Numbered from the stretch's first letter, positions 1-10,488 are shown. The stretch: DNA of 64,000 bases from Geomonas oryzae (GCF_004117875.1 NZ_RAHW01000001.1:620001-684000), one strand, 5' to 3'. Notes: generated by a model not told the origin, from the letters alone. Program-made: numbers and translations.

Positions 1-664
1 CCGCCGTCACGGTGGGGATGAAGGCGCCGGTGCTCTCATTCCAGGTGTAGGTGCCGGACTCCATCCCCGGCGTCCCTGATGGATCGGCCTGCACGTCACC
101 GTCATGAGCCATCATGAACCTCTGGCCGTCGACGAAGTTGATGACGACGGGCCCCTTCGCCTGTCCCGCGTTGGGATATGCGGCATACCAGCTTCCCACG
201 AGCTTGGAGGTAGCGGTGCCGAATTCGGTAACGGCGGTGGCGATGGCGGTGGCAGGCGACGCGTTCCCGAAGGCGTCATACGCAACCACGGTATAGCTGT
301 ACTTGGAACCCGCAGCGAGCCCGGTGTCGGTGAAAGTCGTCCCGGTCACCGTGCCGACCTGGGAAGCGCCACGGAAGATTTTGTACGCGGCCACCCCGAC
401 GTCGTCGGTCGCGGCGGTCCAGGTGAGTTTTATCTGGGTGGTCGAGAGGGCGATCGCACTCAGGTTGGTGGGGGCGGTCGGCGGGACGGCGTCGGGCGTG
501 ACGTTCAAAAAGGCGTTGATCACGCTTTGCAACTCGCTGAGAGAGACCTTGCCGTCGAGGTTCAGGTCTCCCGGAAGAGCGGTCCCGGCGCTCGCCGGAA
601 AGGGCATCAACATGGCCGCCGCAACGGCGGTGAACAGACTTCTCCTCAGATTCTCCTTAAACAT
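1..664 (-). CDS. secreted protein with dockerin-like Ca-binding repeat and fibronectin type III domain (partial)
   Basis: Read by translating the minus strand by hand; the gene runs off the left edge, so only its first 221 codons are visible. The ATG at 664 has a GGGGAGGGG ribosome site. The protein starts with a Sec signal peptide (residues 1-26, ending PASAG). A single dockerin/EF-hand-like motif, DLNLDGKVSLSEL, follows at about residues 33-45. A fibronectin type III domain then spans about residues 62-145 (PPTAPTNLSA ... YSYTVVAYDAFGN). The remainder, containing GSWYAAYPNAG, is a domain I do not recognise. It is probably an exported surface or extracellular protein; the missing C-terminus prevents a functional call. 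Confidence 0.8.
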   Translation of the reverse strand, partial: MFKENLRRSLFTAVAAAMLMPFPASAGTALPGDLNLDGKVSLSELQSVINAFLNVTPDAVPPTAPTNLSAIALSTTQIKLTWTAATDDVGVAAYKIFRGASQVGTVTGTTFTDTGLAAGSKYSYTVVAYDAFGNASPATAIATAVTEFGTATSKLVGSWYAAYPNAGQAKGPVVINFVDGQRFMMAHDGDVQADPSGTPGMESGTYTWNESTGAFIPTVTA

Positions 665-954
665 GATCCCCTCCCCAGGAACATCATTGCATAAGTCTTA
701 TTGGTCCTCACAAAAAAAGCTACCTGCTAGTACACTGTTTCATTTCTCATGTCAACACGAATCAAGCAGGTTTTTCAAAGACATAGAACGGGCATGAAGA
801 CTTTGACGCGTCCATCCCCCCCTGCTGAACCACCTCCATTGGTAGTTATAGACCTACGCGTTACGCTTTTTCCCTCCGCCTTTACTTAAAGTTTAGCTCT
901 GTGGTTCCCGATGAATGGATCAATGAGATGTGCAACTGGGAAAAGGGAGGAACC
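665..954. other. intergenic region between divergent genes
   Basis: About 290 bases of lower GC than the flanking genes, separating the leftward secreted-protein gene from the rightward hemerythrin. It must hold both promoters, but I see no -10/-35 pair good enough to call. A short reading frame with a GTG at 901 only extends the hemerythrin N-terminus. Confidence 0.5.
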
Positions 955-1383
955 ATGCCGATTGTAACTTGGGACGGAAGCTTGGCGGTCGGGCACGAAA
1001 TGATAGATGAACACCACGAACACCTCGTGGAACTGCTCAATAAAGCGTATGACGAGTTCTGTGAAAAGAAAGCCGCTCAACATATCGCCGCTGTGCTCGA
1101 TGAACTGGCGGACTATGCGACGTACCACTTCGCCCAGGAAGAGCTCCTCATGGAGGAGACGGACTACCCCCGCAAGGAAGAACACCTGCTGGATCACGCC
1201 TATTTCGTAAAAAGGATCGGTGAAATCCAGAGGGATTTTGCCACCGGCGGAGTTCCCATCTCTCTCGAGATCATCTCATTCCTCAGGGGATGGCTCGTAA
1301 GACACATATCGCAGAGCGATGCAGATCTCGGTGCTCACGCGGCTAAGGTCAACAAAAAGCCTGTCATCATCACCCTCGACTGA
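955..1383 (+). CDS. bacteriohemerythrin
   Basis: A 142-residue single-domain hemerythrin, an O2-binding di-iron protein. All seven iron ligands expected for the family can be placed: H21, H58, E62 (motif HFAQE), H77, H81 and the H117-x4-D122 pair. Length is typical of bacterial stand-alone hemerythrins. I chose the ATG at 955 (MPIVTWDGS) over the GTG at 901 because AAGGGAGG lies seven bases upstream and family members begin at this point. It is probably cytoplasmic, with no signal peptide. In these metabolically anaerobic bacteria such proteins are thought to buffer or deliver oxygen; that role is inferred. Confidence 0.92.
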   Translation: MPIVTWDGSLAVGHEMIDEHHEHLVELLNKAYDEFCEKKAAQHIAAVLDELADYATYHFAQEELLMEETDYPRKEEHLLDHAYFVKRIGEIQRDFATGGVPISLEIISFLRGWLVRHISQSDADLGAHAAKVNKKPVIITLD

Positions 1384-1663
1384 TCCCGGTCGTAACCAAC
1401 CTACAATGAATATGGTAGCGGCAAGGCACAGGGCACCGCGCGTCCCTGCCTTGCCAGGACCATGTCCACCTCCCCCTCCCTCACAGCACTTCTTGAATTG
1501 GTTTAAGTTCTGCCATATAGAGCCGATATCTACGCTCAACGGGATCCGTTTGTCCAACAGAGCCCACTGAACGAGACATTTCACATTTTATGGCTGTCGA
1601 TGCATACCTCAGCTGTCCCACACAGCTCACTAAAGAGGATCATAGAATGAACGGGACGAAGCG

Positions 1664-4486
1664 ATGCGCCGGACTCTGATCAATCGGTTGCCGATACGCA
1701 AAAAGATGATGCTGATCCTGATGATTACCAGCGGGTTCACACTCATTCTCGCCTCGCTCACCTTCGTGGCTGGGACCTTCATATGGGCGCGCGTCGCGAT
1801 GCGGCAAGAGCTCTCGGCACTCGCCTCGATCGTCGGGCACAACAGCTCGGCGGCGCTGGCCTTCGGCGACCGGACCGACGCACGGCGCACCCTGCAGTTT
1901 CTCGAGGACAGGAAGTACATCCTGGAGGCCCACATCCTCTCAGAGGACTTCCAGCCCTTCGCCTCGTACCGCGCGGCCGGAGCGCAATCATCGACGAGAT
2001 CTGGAAGGGAGCTGGCCAGGGAAGCGGCGCGAGATGGCTTCTGGGATATGGACGGCGACATGGTGGTGGCCCGCAGGATCTCCCTTGAGGGGCAACCGCT
2101 GGGGACCGTGGTGATCCGGGCAGACTACCGGGAGCTGAACGCGCAGTTGACCTGGTTCCTTGGCTCGGTACTCATCGTGATGCTGGGAAGCCTCGCCTGC
2201 TCGTACTTCGTGTCTTCGCGGCTGCAGAGCGTCATCTCGGCCCCCATAGGGGGACTCGCCCGCACCATGGCGGCGGTCTCCCGGGACCAGAACTACGCGA
2301 TCCGCGTGGAGAAGGTGAGCGACGACGAGATCGGGGCGCTCATGGACGGCTTCAACGAGATGCTCGGGCAGATCCAGGGAAGGGACGAGGAGCTCGCAAG
2401 CTACCGCAATAAGCTCGAGCAGAAGGTCGCCCAGCGCACCAGGGAACTCGACCTCACCGTGGCAGAACTCCAGCGCGCCATGGAGGCGGCCCAGGCGGCA
2501 AGCCGCGCGAAGTCGCAGTTCCTCGCCAACATGAGCCACGAGATCCGCACCCCCATGAACGGGATGCTGGGGATGACCGAGCTTCTCATGGCGACCAAAC
2601 TGGATGAGCAGCAGAAACGTTTCGTCTCCTCGGTGCGCCGCTCGGGGGAGGCGCTCCTCGCCATCATCAACGACATCCTGGACTTCTCGAAGATCGAGGC
2701 CGGGAAGCTCGAGCTCGAAGAGTCCACCTTCAGCCTGCAGGATACCGTGTCCGACGTGGTCGAGCTCCTTGCGGAGAGCGCACACCGGAAGGGGCTGGAA
2801 ATCGCGACCCTGGTCGAGAAGGACGTCCCCGCCTCGCTATTGGGAGATCAGGTAAGGGTGCACCAGATCCTCATGAACCTCGTCGGGAACGCGGTGAAGT
2901 TCACCGACCGGGGGGAGGTGGTCATCTCCGGTACGCTCCAGGAGGATAACGGCGACGAGGTGACGGTGCTCATGAAGGTAACCGACACCGGCATCGGCAT
3001 CCCCGATGAGGTGAAGGAGCGCATCTTCAGCGGCTTCTCCCAGGCGGACAACTCGACGACACGCAAGTACGGCGGCACCGGTCTCGGGCTCACCATCGCC
3101 CGGCAGCTGGTGGAGCTCATGAGGGGAGAAATCGGTGTCGAGAGTGTTCCCGGGCGCGGTTCCACCTTCTGGTTCACACTTAGGCTGCGCAGGGAACCCA
3201 CGGTACGCAACGGCACGACCGAACCGATCCCGCTGGCCGGCTACCACGCGCTCATCGTTGACGACAACTCGACCAACCTGAGCATCATGCACCACGAGCT
3301 GGCGGGATGGGGGATGACCGCGGACATGGCGGACAACGCCGGGACCGCCCTCGACCTCATGCGCAGCGCGGTCGACGCCGGCTCACCCTACCAGCTCGCG
3401 ATACTCGACATGCAGATGCCCGGCATGAACGGGATCCAGTTAGCGCGCGCCATCAAGTCGGAACCCGCCCTGGAGGCTACCCCGCTCCTCATGGTCACCT
3501 CCGTCGGGCAATACGGTGACGAGGAGGAGGCGATCCGTGCCGGAATCGGATGTTACATCAGCAAGCCGGTGCGTCAGTCGCGCCTTTTCAATGCCGTCAT
3601 AGACCTTCTGGGAGTGGGGATGAGCAGTGCGGCACAGCCGATGCTGACGGCGCAGCCGGGTCCGGCGCAGTTCGGTGCGAGGATACTCCTGGTTGAGGAC
3701 AACCCGGTGAACCAGGACGTCGCCACCGCGATGCTGGAAAGCTGCGGCTGCCGGGTGAGCGTCGCCAATAACGGCTCCGAAGCGCTCCACGTCGTCGCCC
3801 GGCAGGAGTTCGACCTCATCTTCATGGACTGCCAGATGCCGATCATGGACGGCTATGCCGCAACCAGGGCGATCAGGGATAAGGAACGGGATGCGGGCCC
3901 GGACGGGATGCGACGCACCATCATCGCGCTGACCGCGCACGCCATGCGCGGCGACCGAGAGCAGTGCTTCGCCGCCGGCATGGACGACTACCTGACCAAA
4001 CCGTTCACGCAGGCGCAACTGGTGGCGATGCTGCAGCGCTGGCTCACTGAGGCTGAGGTGTGTGCGCCCGGCGGCGCGGAAGGCTCGCAGCGCTGCGAGC
4101 CTTCCGGCGACGGGTTCGACCCTTCCGCGCTCGAAGAGATCCGGGCCCTGCAGCAGCCGGGGAAGCCAAGCCTGCTGTGGAAGGTGATCGGCTCCTACGA
4201 GAAATCGAGTCCGCTGCTCGTCGCAGCCATGCGCGAGGGGCTGCACCGCGACGACCAACAGGAGGTGCACCGTGCGGCGCACACGCTGAAATCGAGCAGC
4301 GCCTCGCTCGGCTGCATCGCCCTCTCCGATTCCTGCCGCCGCATGGAGGCCCTGACGATGGAAGGGGGAGGCGCCGACGCCGAGACGCTTCTCCAACAGA
4401 TAGAATCACAGCACCGGCAGGCGCTGGAATTTCTCGCCGCACTCAGGGAGGAAGAGTCCCTCCCCTCCCCCGAACCAAGGAGTTGA
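1664..4486 (+). CDS. membrane hybrid histidine kinase (CHASE8-like, HAMP, HisKA, HATPase, two receivers, Hpt)
   Basis: A 940-residue BarA-like phosphorelay kinase. Transmembrane helix 1 covers about residues 15-40. An extracytoplasmic CHASE8-like sensor follows (41-163), then transmembrane helix 2 (164-185) and HAMP (about 187-240). A coiled coil leads to HisKA, whose phospho-acceptor is H292 in [11 protein letters not shown]. The HATPase_c domain has the GTGLGLTIA box. Two receivers follow (LILDMQMPG-type ILDMQMPG and FMDCQMP sites) and then a C-terminal Hpt with the AHTLKSSS acceptor. The ligand is unknown. The next gene, one base downstream, is a single-domain receiver and is the likely output partner. 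The ribosome site before the chosen ATG is weak, so the start is less certain than the domains. Confidence 0.9.
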   Translation: MRRTLINRLPIRKKMMLILMITSGFTLILASLTFVAGTFIWARVAMRQELSALASIVGHNSSAALAFGDRTDARRTLQFLEDRKYILEAHILSEDFQPFASYRAAGAQSSTRSGRELAREAARDGFWDMDGDMVVARRISLEGQPLGTVVIRADYRELNAQLTWFLGSVLIVMLGSLACSYFVSSRLQSVISAPIGGLARTMAAVSRDQNYAIRVEKVSDDEIGALMDGFNEMLGQIQGRDEELASYRNKLEQKVAQRTRELDLTVAELQRAMEAAQAASRAKSQFLANMSHEIRTPMNGMLGMTELLMATKLDEQQKRFVSSVRRSGEALLAIINDILDFSKIEAGKLELEESTFSLQDTVSDVVELLAESAHRKGLEIATLVEKDVPASLLGDQVRVHQILMNLVGNAVKFTDRGEVVISGTLQEDNGDEVTVLMKVTDTGIGIPDEVKERIFSGFSQADNSTTRKYGGTGLGLTIARQLVELMRGEIGVESVPGRGSTFWFTLRLRREPTVRNGTTEPIPLAGYHALIVDDNSTNLSIMHHELAGWGMTADMADNAGTALDLMRSAVDAGSPYQLAILDMQMPGMNGIQLARAIKSEPALEATPLLMVTSVGQYGDEEEAIRAGIGCYISKPVRQSRLFNAVIDLLGVGMSSAAQPMLTAQPGPAQFGARILLVEDNPVNQDVATAMLESCGCRVSVANNGSEALHVVARQEFDLIFMDCQMPIMDGYAATRAIRDKERDAGPDGMRRTIIALTAHAMRGDREQCFAAGMDDYLTKPFTQAQLVAMLQRWLTEAEVCAPGGAEGSQRCEPSGDGFDPSALEEIRALQQPGKPSLLWKVIGSYEKSSPLLVAAMREGLHRDDQQEVHRAAHTLKSSSASLGCIALSDSCRRMEALTMEGGGADAETLLQQIESQHRQALEFLAALREEESLPSPEPRS

Positions 4487-4487
4487 C

Positions 4488-4859
4488 ATGGGAAAACAGA
4501 GGATCCTGGTCATAGACGACGATGAAACGATCACCTCGCTGCTGCAGGGGATCCTGGAATGGGCCGGTTTCGAGGTCTGCATCGCCGGCAACGCCGCCGA
4601 GGCAAACCGGCACATATGGGAGGGGGCCAAGCCTTCGCTCATCGTCCTCGACCTCATGATGCCCTTTCTCTCCGGCGACAAGGTGGCGGGGATTTACAAG
4701 GGGAACGAGGCGACCCGCGACATCCCGATCCTCTACATCTCCGGCAAGCCCGAAAGCGAGCTGCAAACGATCGTGAGGGAAACGGGCGCCGCAGGGTACC
4801 TGCAAAAGCCGTTTGGTGCCGCCAAGGTCGTCGACGCGGTGCGCGCGGTCCTCGGGTAA
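4488..4859 (+). CDS. single-domain response regulator receiver
   Basis: A 123-residue CheY-like receiver with no output domain. The acidic pocket is DDDE at residues 10-13, the phospho-acceptor is D55 (VLDLMMP) and the conserved lysine is K107 (LQKPFG). It starts one base after the stop of the upstream hybrid kinase and has an AAGGAG ribosome site, so the two are cotranscribed. It probably receives phosphate from that kinase's Hpt domain, or acts as a phosphate sink; the output target is not visible. Confidence 0.9.
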   Translation: MGKQRILVIDDDETITSLLQGILEWAGFEVCIAGNAAEANRHIWEGAKPSLIVLDLMMPFLSGDKVAGIYKGNEATRDIPILYISGKPESELQTIVRETGAAGYLQKPFGAAKVVDAVRAVLG

Positions 4860-4961
4860 GCGGCGAGGAGCGGGGGTGTGATCCCCATACGCCTCCCTCT
4901 CTTGCAATCCGGTCAAAATGTCTTACCCTTACCCCTGAATTCTACTTGCTCAGGAGGAACT

Positions 4962-5465
4962 ATGCCTAAGGTTACATTCAAGGGAAACCCGGTGACATTG
5001 GTCGGACCGGAACTTAAGGTGGGAGACGCTGCTCCCAATTTCGCCGTGGTCGACAACGCTCTCAGCCAGACAACGCTGGCGAGCTATGAGGGAAAAGTGA
5101 AGATCATCAGCGCGGTACCGTCGCTGGATACGCCGGTCTGTGACACGGAAACGAGGCGCTTCAACCAGGAAGCCGCGTCGCTTCCGGGGGACGTGGTGGT
5201 TCTCACCATCAGCGCCGATCTCCCGTTCGCGCAGAAGAGGTGGTGCGGTGCCGCCGGTATCGACAAGGTCGTCACGCTCTCCGACTACCGTGACCGCTCT
5301 TTCGGCCTTGCCTACGGCGTACTTATCGAGGAGCTGAAGCTTCTCTCCCGCTCCATCTTCGTCATCGATAAAAAGAACGTCATCCGCTACATTCAACATG
5401 TCCCCGAGGTGACCCAAGAGCCGGACTACGCGGCGGTGATCGCCGCCGCACGCGAGCTTGCCTGA
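4962..5465 (+). CDS. tpx: thiol peroxidase Tpx
   Basis: A 167-residue atypical two-cysteine peroxiredoxin that reduces peroxides using thioredoxin. The peroxidatic cysteine is C60 in PSLDTPVCDTETRRFN and the resolving cysteine is C95 in KRWCGA; both are in the usual Tpx positions. Length matches the family. The upstream-extended reading frame is discarded because CAGGAGGAAC stands directly before ATG 4962 (MPKVTFKGNPV). A strong terminator follows the gene, so it is probably monocistronic. The product is cytoplasmic or periplasmic by family; no signal peptide is present here. Confidence 0.95.
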   Translation: MPKVTFKGNPVTLVGPELKVGDAAPNFAVVDNALSQTTLASYEGKVKIISAVPSLDTPVCDTETRRFNQEAASLPGDVVVLTISADLPFAQKRWCGAAGIDKVVTLSDYRDRSFGLAYGVLIEELKLLSRSIFVIDKKNVIRYIQHVPEVTQEPDYAAVIAAARELA

Positions 5466-5493
5466 TCCTGAGCTGACGCACCGTTGCAAACCA

Positions 5494-5533
5494 GAGGCGC
5501 CCCCGGTTCAACCGGCGGCGCCTTTTGTTTTTT
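5494..5533 (+). terminator. Rho-independent terminator after tpx
   Basis: A GC-rich hairpin with arms AGGCGCC...CCGG and CCGG...GGCGCCT, loop TTCAA, is followed by CTTTTGTTTTTT. It closes tpx before the next permease gene. Confidence 0.85.
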
Positions 5534-5586
5534 CTGGACGAAGTCACCTGGTGATAGTAAAAGTGGTCGTCATGGAAGAGAGAATC

Positions 5587-6576
5587 ATGCCCAAAACACA
5601 GATGGCGAGCTACCTGCTCGCGGCACTCGCCGTGGTGACCGTGCTCCATTTCCACCTGCTCCCCGCCGTCTTCGCCGGTCTCGCCGTGTACGCGCTTACG
5701 GCGAAGCTTGCGCTGCGCCTCCCGGCGAGCTGGGGCGCACTGACCCAGAAGGTGGCCCTCGCCGGGATCATCCTCTTCGTCATCGCGCTCGTGTCCGGGA
5801 TCTGCCTCGGGCTCTGGTCGTTTCTGCGCGGGCATCACGGCATGGCGAACCTTTTGGACATGACGGCCGAGACGCTCGACAACCTTAAGCGGACCCTCCC
5901 GGAAGAGTTGACCGCGGCGCTGCCGGACACGGTGGACGAACTGCGTGAACAGATCGTCACCATGCTGCGCGAGCACGGCAAGAACATCTCCTCGGTGGGG
6001 ATGTCGGGGGTGAAGACCTTCGCGCACCTGATCCTCGGCATGGTGGTGGGAAGCCTCGCCGTGCTGCACCGCTTCAACCTCGAGGACGGCTTTCCCCTGC
6101 TCGCCTACCACCTGCACGCCCGGCTTTTGAACCTGGCCGACGCCTTCGACAAGGTGGTCTTCGCCCAGGTGAAGATCTCGGCGCTGAACACCTTCCTTAC
6201 CGCGCTCTACCTTGCCGTGGTCCTTCCGCTCCTGGGGATCCACCTCCCCATGGTGACCCTGCTGATCCTGCTCACCTTCGTGGCCGGGCTTTTGCCGGTG
6301 GTCGGAAACCTCATCTCCAACTTCACCATCGTACTGATCAGCCTCGGCTTGTCACCTATGGTGGGCGTGGCATCCCTGGCCTTCCTGGTACTGATCCATA
6401 AGCTCGAATACTTCACCAACGCCCGTATCGTCGGAGGCGAGGTGAAGGCGAACGTCTGGGAGCTTTTAACCGCCATGCTCGTCATGGAGGCGATCTTCGG
6501 CATCGCCGGCCTGGTCGCCGCCCCGGTGGTGTACGCCTGGCTGAAATCAGAGCTCAGGGCCTACCGGCTCGTCTGA
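5587..6576 (+). CDS. AI-2E family (PerM-like) membrane transporter
   Basis: A 329-residue polytopic inner-membrane protein of the AI-2E/PerM superfamily. It has paired N-terminal hydrophobic segments (about residues 8-30 and 48-72), a long amphipathic middle (about 80-140), and a C-terminal block of four or five helices with LLTFVAGLLPVVGNLISN and HKLEYFTNARIVG, close to the family's GP.iG and hk.e..viqP..vG signatures. I chose ATG 5587, with GGAAGAGAG upstream, over the longer frame. The substrate is unknown; the family name comes from E. coli TqsA and does not imply autoinducer export. Confidence 0.8.
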   Translation: MPKTQMASYLLAALAVVTVLHFHLLPAVFAGLAVYALTAKLALRLPASWGALTQKVALAGIILFVIALVSGICLGLWSFLRGHHGMANLLDMTAETLDNLKRTLPEELTAALPDTVDELREQIVTMLREHGKNISSVGMSGVKTFAHLILGMVVGSLAVLHRFNLEDGFPLLAYHLHARLLNLADAFDKVVFAQVKISALNTFLTALYLAVVLPLLGIHLPMVTLLILLTFVAGLLPVVGNLISNFTIVLISLGLSPMVGVASLAFLVLIHKLEYFTNARIVGGEVKANVWELLTAMLVMEAIFGIAGLVAAPVVYAWLKSELRAYRLV

Positions 6577-6613
6577 TTCATGAACGCTGGGCAACACGCA
6601 CTTTCATAGTAGA

Positions 6614-7969
6614 ATGTGCTGCATGGCCGCCACCATGCCGACATCATTTGCCGTTTCTCCTTCCCCCCTCCCCGAGCGGACGCCGCACTCTCGCCTGCGG
6701 GACTCACCGCGCCTCTTTTCGCTCCGCCTGATTCTTTGCCTCGCACTGCTATGCATGGTTTCCCTTACCTGCCGCTTCGCCTGGGCTGCTCCCGGCGCCA
6801 CGCTGTACTACTTCTGGGGCGTCGGCTGCCCGCACTGCGCGCAGGCAAAGCCTTTCCTCGAGGAGCTGAAGCGCAAGTACCCCGACCTCAAGGTCGAGGC
6901 GACCGAGGTGCTGCAGCATAGGGAGAACATCCCGCGCCTCATGCTCATGGCGAAGGAAAGGGGCCGGGAAGCAACCGGGGTGCCGGTCTTCATCATCGGA
7001 CCGCACTACCTGAGCGGCTTTTCGGAGCAGACCCGCGCGCAGTTGGAAAACGCGGTCCGCGAGGCTCTCACCCCGGCTGGGGGAGCGTCGTCCAAAGCAC
7101 CCCGGGCCGCAGCGCCGCAGCCGCCGCTTGCCTTCCCGGGACTTGGTGAGCTCGACCCGCAGCGCTACTCGCTTCCCGTCTTCACCCTGGTGATCGCGGC
7201 GCTCGACAGCTTCAACCCCTGCGCCTTCTTCGTTCTCTTCTTCCTCCTGAGTCTCCTGATCCACGCCCGGTCGCGGCGCCGCATGCTCCTCATCGGCGGG
7301 GTCTTCGTCGGCGCCTCCGGCGTCCTCTACTTCCTTTTCCTCGCGGCATGGCTGAACCTCTTCCTGATCGTCGGTTCGCTTCCGGCCATCACCGCGGCTG
7401 CCGGACTCCTCGCGCTCTTCATCGCCCTCGTCAACATCAAGGACTTCTTCCTGTTCCACAAGGGGATCTCCCTTTCCATCCCCGAAGACAAGAAGCCCAG
7501 GCTCTTCGCCCGCATGAGGCGGCTTTTGAAGGCGGAATCGCTCCCTTCCCTGCTCGCCGGAAGCACCGTGCTAGCCGTGGCGGCGAACAGCTACGAGCTT
7601 CTCTGCACGGCAGGGTTCCCCATGGTCTTCACCCGCGCGCTCACGCTGCACGAGATGGGCAGGCTCGCGTATTACGGATACCTCGCCCTGTACTGCGCCG
7701 TCTACGTCGTGCCTCTGGCGGTGATCGTCGTGATCTTCACGGTGACGCTCGGGGGGAGGAAGCTGAGCGAATGGCAAGGGAGGGTGCTGAAGCTGGTATC
7801 GGGGGTGATGATGCTCGGGCTTGGGGGGGTGCTCCTCACGCGGCCGGCGCTTCTGAACGACCCGACGACCTCGCTGTTCCTTCTGCTGGCGACCCTGGCG
7901 CTCGCCGCGGGTGCCGCCTGGCTGTTCCGGGAGGCGGGGGGGGGAGAGGACCGGGAGGACCGGGATTAG
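6614..7969 (+). CDS. thioredoxin-like domain fused to a DsbD/CcdA-like membrane domain
   Basis: A 451-residue protein with two parts. After a signal or anchor segment (about residues 38-57) comes a thioredoxin/glutaredoxin-like domain with active site GVGCPHCAQAKPF and the cis-proline region GVPVFIIG. A second part of six or so membrane helices follows, carrying FNPCAFF near its start and LLCTAGFP later. These single cysteines in paired NPC/CTAG contexts are the hallmark of DsbD/CcdA electron-conducting membrane domains. The likely role is to move reducing power to periplasmic thiols, for example in cytochrome c maturation. The start codon is uncertain: there is no clear ribosome site and several ATGs lie between 6614 and 6644. 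The 3' end overlaps the convergent kinase gene by four bases. Confidence 0.75.
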   Translation: MCCMAATMPTSFAVSPSPLPERTPHSRLRDSPRLFSLRLILCLALLCMVSLTCRFAWAAPGATLYYFWGVGCPHCAQAKPFLEELKRKYPDLKVEATEVLQHRENIPRLMLMAKERGREATGVPVFIIGPHYLSGFSEQTRAQLENAVREALTPAGGASSKAPRAAAPQPPLAFPGLGELDPQRYSLPVFTLVIAALDSFNPCAFFVLFFLLSLLIHARSRRRMLLIGGVFVGASGVLYFLFLAAWLNLFLIVGSLPAITAAAGLLALFIALVNIKDFFLFHKGISLSIPEDKKPRLFARMRRLLKAESLPSLLAGSTVLAVAANSYELLCTAGFPMVFTRALTLHEMGRLAYYGYLALYCAVYVVPLAVIVVIFTVTLGGRKLSEWQGRVLKLVSGVMMLGLGGVLLTRPALLNDPTTSLFLLLATLALAAGAAWLFREAGGGEDREDRD

Positions 7970-10488
7970 CCTATCGCGAAGCTTTCTGAGAGTACGGATT
8001 TTATCGTCGCGTTGAGACTCGCCATGTCGAAAGGCTTCTGCAGGAAGTTGACCCGCGCGCTGTCCACCCCTTTTTGGAGCAGGGTCTCCGCCGCGTAACC
8101 GGACATGTAGATGATCTTGAGCCCCGGACGCAGCGCGAGGATCCTTTCCACCGCCTCCCTGCCGCTCGCCCCGGGGAGCATCACGTCGGAGAGCACCAGG
8201 TCGATTGCGGTCCCGCGGTCGCGGCAGAGTTCGATCGCCTGGGCCGAGTTCTCCGCCATGAGCACGCGATACCCCATGTGCTCGAGCATCTTCTCCGTCA
8301 TCCTCCCCACGATCTCGTCATCCTCGATCACCAGCACGGTCCCCGAGCCGTGCGCCGCCGGGAGCGCCCGGTGCTCAGCCGCGCGATCCACGAAGCTCGG
8401 GAGGTAGATCCTGAAGGTCGTGCCCGCCTCGGGCGCGCTGGCAACGGTCACGAAGCCGCCGTTTTGGGTGACCATGCCGTAGACCGTGGCGAGCCCCAAC
8501 CCGCTGCCGCTCCCCACCTCGCGCGTGGTGAAAAATGGTTCGAAAATATGCCGGCTGGTCTCGGCGTCCATGCCGTGGCCGGTATCGGCGATGGCAAGCT
8601 CGACGTAATCCCCCGGGAGGGCGTCGAGATGGCTGCTGCAGTCATCCTCGCTGAGGGTTACGTTGCGGGTGACGATGGTGAGATCCCCTCCGTCCGGCAT
8701 GGCCGCGACGGCGTTGCGCACGATGTTCGACAGCACCTGCTCCATCTGGGCCGGATCGATCTTCACCTTCCACAGGCTCTCGTCCAGGGATAGGGAGACC
8801 CGGACCCCGGCGCCCCACACGGCGGACCACCTGGCCGCCAGCGCGGACACCGCATCGTTTATGTCGAGGGTCTTGGGCGAGATCAGCTGCTGTCGTGAAA
8901 AGGAGAGAAGTTGCGCGGTGACGTCGCGGGAGTGCTCCGCCGCCTTGCATATCTCGCGCAGACACTCCGTGATGCGCCGGTTGCCTTGGAATTCCATGAG
9001 GAGCAGCTCGGCGTACCCGATGATCACCGAGAGCATGTTGTTGTAGTCGTGCGCCACCCCCCCTGCCAGCCGGCCCACCGACTCCATTTTGACGGACTCC
9101 CTGAGCTTGTCCTCGAGGAGCTTCTGCTTCGTGATGTCGTTGATGATCAGGCCGCAGTAACCCGGCTTCGCCCTGAAGAGCCAGACCTGGCAGCACCTGG
9201 CGTCTATCGTGTAGCGCTCCAGCGCGATCGGTTTTCCTTCCTGCACCAGCCGCCCCAGGCTCTCCAACTGCGCCGTGTCGAACCCGGGGAACACGTCCAG
9301 CAGGGTGCGCCCCACCAGCTCCTGCGCCTTCTTGCCGGTGAAGGACTCGAAGGCGGGGTTCACCTCCACGAAACGGAAGTCCGCCGCCCTCTCCCCGGGT
9401 CCCAGGAGCATCTGCAGGAGCGCGAAGCCGTTACCCATGTTCTCGAAGAGCAGACGGTACTTCTCCTCGCGCTCCTTCAGGTCCCGGTGTACCGACCGGG
9501 CCGAGGCGATGGCCATGGCGCACACGTCGGCCGCCGTGACGGCGAGGTCCAGGTAGCTGCGCGTGTGCTCGGGGGTCGCGAAGCCGCCGAACCAGAGCCA
9601 GCCGACGACGTCGTCGTGGGAAAGGCGCACCATGAAGCAGCGCGCGGCCTCCTCGATGTGGAAGGGGGCATCGATGATGCGTTGCGCCAGCGCGCGCAGG
9701 GTCTCCTCCCCGGTCGCGCGTGCCCCGTAACGCCTGAGCGCTTTCTCCTTGGCGGCGGGGATGTAGGCGAGTTCCTCTGCCCCGAAGAGAAGCGAGAAGA
9801 AGGCCAGCATGTCGTCGACGACCCGCTCCTCGCCGGCCGATTTGGCGACCCGGGAAAGCATGTCGAGAAGGAGCGCGTAGTCGGAGGCGGGGGCGCCCCC
9901 CCCGGCCTCAGCCTCCAGCCGCTGCAGTTCTCCCCGCGCCTTCTCCAACTGCAGGGCGAGAAGCTCCGGGGGCACCGGCAGCACCTCTACCGGGCGCTGC
10001 ACGAAAGTACCGAACGCCCGGACCGCTTCCTCCCCCTCCGGGTTGCATCCGGTGTCGAGAAGGGTTATTCCGGCGCAGCTTTCGGCGAAGAAATCGACGG
10101 CCGTGGTGCGGTCGAAGCCCCACCCGTCGAGGAAGCCGCGCCAGTTCGCGGCCCACCCGGAGGTAACCACGAAACTCCCGGCAGCGGTGAGGCGGTCGAA
10201 GGTGCGCTCGCCGCAGACAAGTGCGGCACAGTGCGGCTTCTTCAGGACGAAAACCCGGTGGAGGTCGTCCGGAACGGAGCCGAGGGAGGCAAGGCACTCG
10301 CCGCCGACGAGGATGGCGGGCTGGCCGTCGCAGATGCGCCGGACGTCTTCCCAGTTGAGGGGGGGACGACCGCAGCAGCCGTGGAAGGTCCGGCAGTCGA
10401 ACCCGGCGAGGCGCCCCTGCACGATGGCGCCCTTCACCTCGGGTCCGAGGGTTTCGCAGCAGCAGACCAAAGTCGTCTCCATGCTCAC
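7966..10488 (-). CDS. hybrid sensor kinase with cysteine-rich DUF1638-like N-terminus, GAF/PAS, HisKA, HATPase and receiver
   Basis: An 840-residue soluble kinase with no membrane segment. Residues 1-180 are cysteine-rich (C9, C10 and C11, C38 and C39, C65, and so on) and resemble DUF1638, a domain I associate with corrinoid methyltransferase loci. A GAF-like region (about 205-335) and a PAS domain (about 342-455) follow. HisKA has H480 in GGVAHDYNNML. The ATPase has GSGSGLGLATVYG, and a C-terminal receiver has LVLSDVMLPG. The start overlaps the stop of the methyltransferase gene by four bases (ATGA), so the two are translationally coupled. This places the kinase as the sensor of the corrinoid/methyltransferase pair, by inference from the operon. 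Confidence 0.85.
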   Translation of the reverse strand: MSMETTLVCCCETLGPEVKGAIVQGRLAGFDCRTFHGCCGRPPLNWEDVRRICDGQPAILVGGECLASLGSVPDDLHRVFVLKKPHCAALVCGERTFDRLTAAGSFVVTSGWAANWRGFLDGWGFDRTTAVDFFAESCAGITLLDTGCNPEGEEAVRAFGTFVQRPVEVLPVPPELLALQLEKARGELQRLEAEAGGGAPASDYALLLDMLSRVAKSAGEERVVDDMLAFFSLLFGAEELAYIPAAKEKALRRYGARATGEETLRALAQRIIDAPFHIEEAARCFMVRLSHDDVVGWLWFGGFATPEHTRSYLDLAVTAADVCAMAIASARSVHRDLKEREEKYRLLFENMGNGFALLQMLLGPGERAADFRFVEVNPAFESFTGKKAQELVGRTLLDVFPGFDTAQLESLGRLVQEGKPIALERYTIDARCCQVWLFRAKPGYCGLIINDITKQKLLEDKLRESVKMESVGRLAGGVAHDYNNMLSVIIGYAELLLMEFQGNRRITECLREICKAAEHSRDVTAQLLSFSRQQLISPKTLDINDAVSALAARWSAVWGAGVRVSLSLDESLWKVKIDPAQMEQVLSNIVRNAVAAMPDGGDLTIVTRNVTLSEDDCSSHLDALPGDYVELAIADTGHGMDAETSRHIFEPFFTTREVGSGSGLGLATVYGMVTQNGGFVTVASAPEAGTTFRIYLPSFVDRAAEHRALPAAHGSGTVLVIEDDEIVGRMTEKMLEHMGYRVLMAENSAQAIELCRDRGTAIDLVLSDVMLPGASGREAVERILALRPGLKIIYMSGYAAETLLQKGVDSARVNFLQKPFDMASLNATIKSVLSESFAIG

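Noticed and set aside
4039-4515. Long opposite- or alternate-frame ORFs over GC-rich genes
   Set aside because: They are shadows of real genes: high-GC codon use leaves the other frames open, and they have no domain resemblance.
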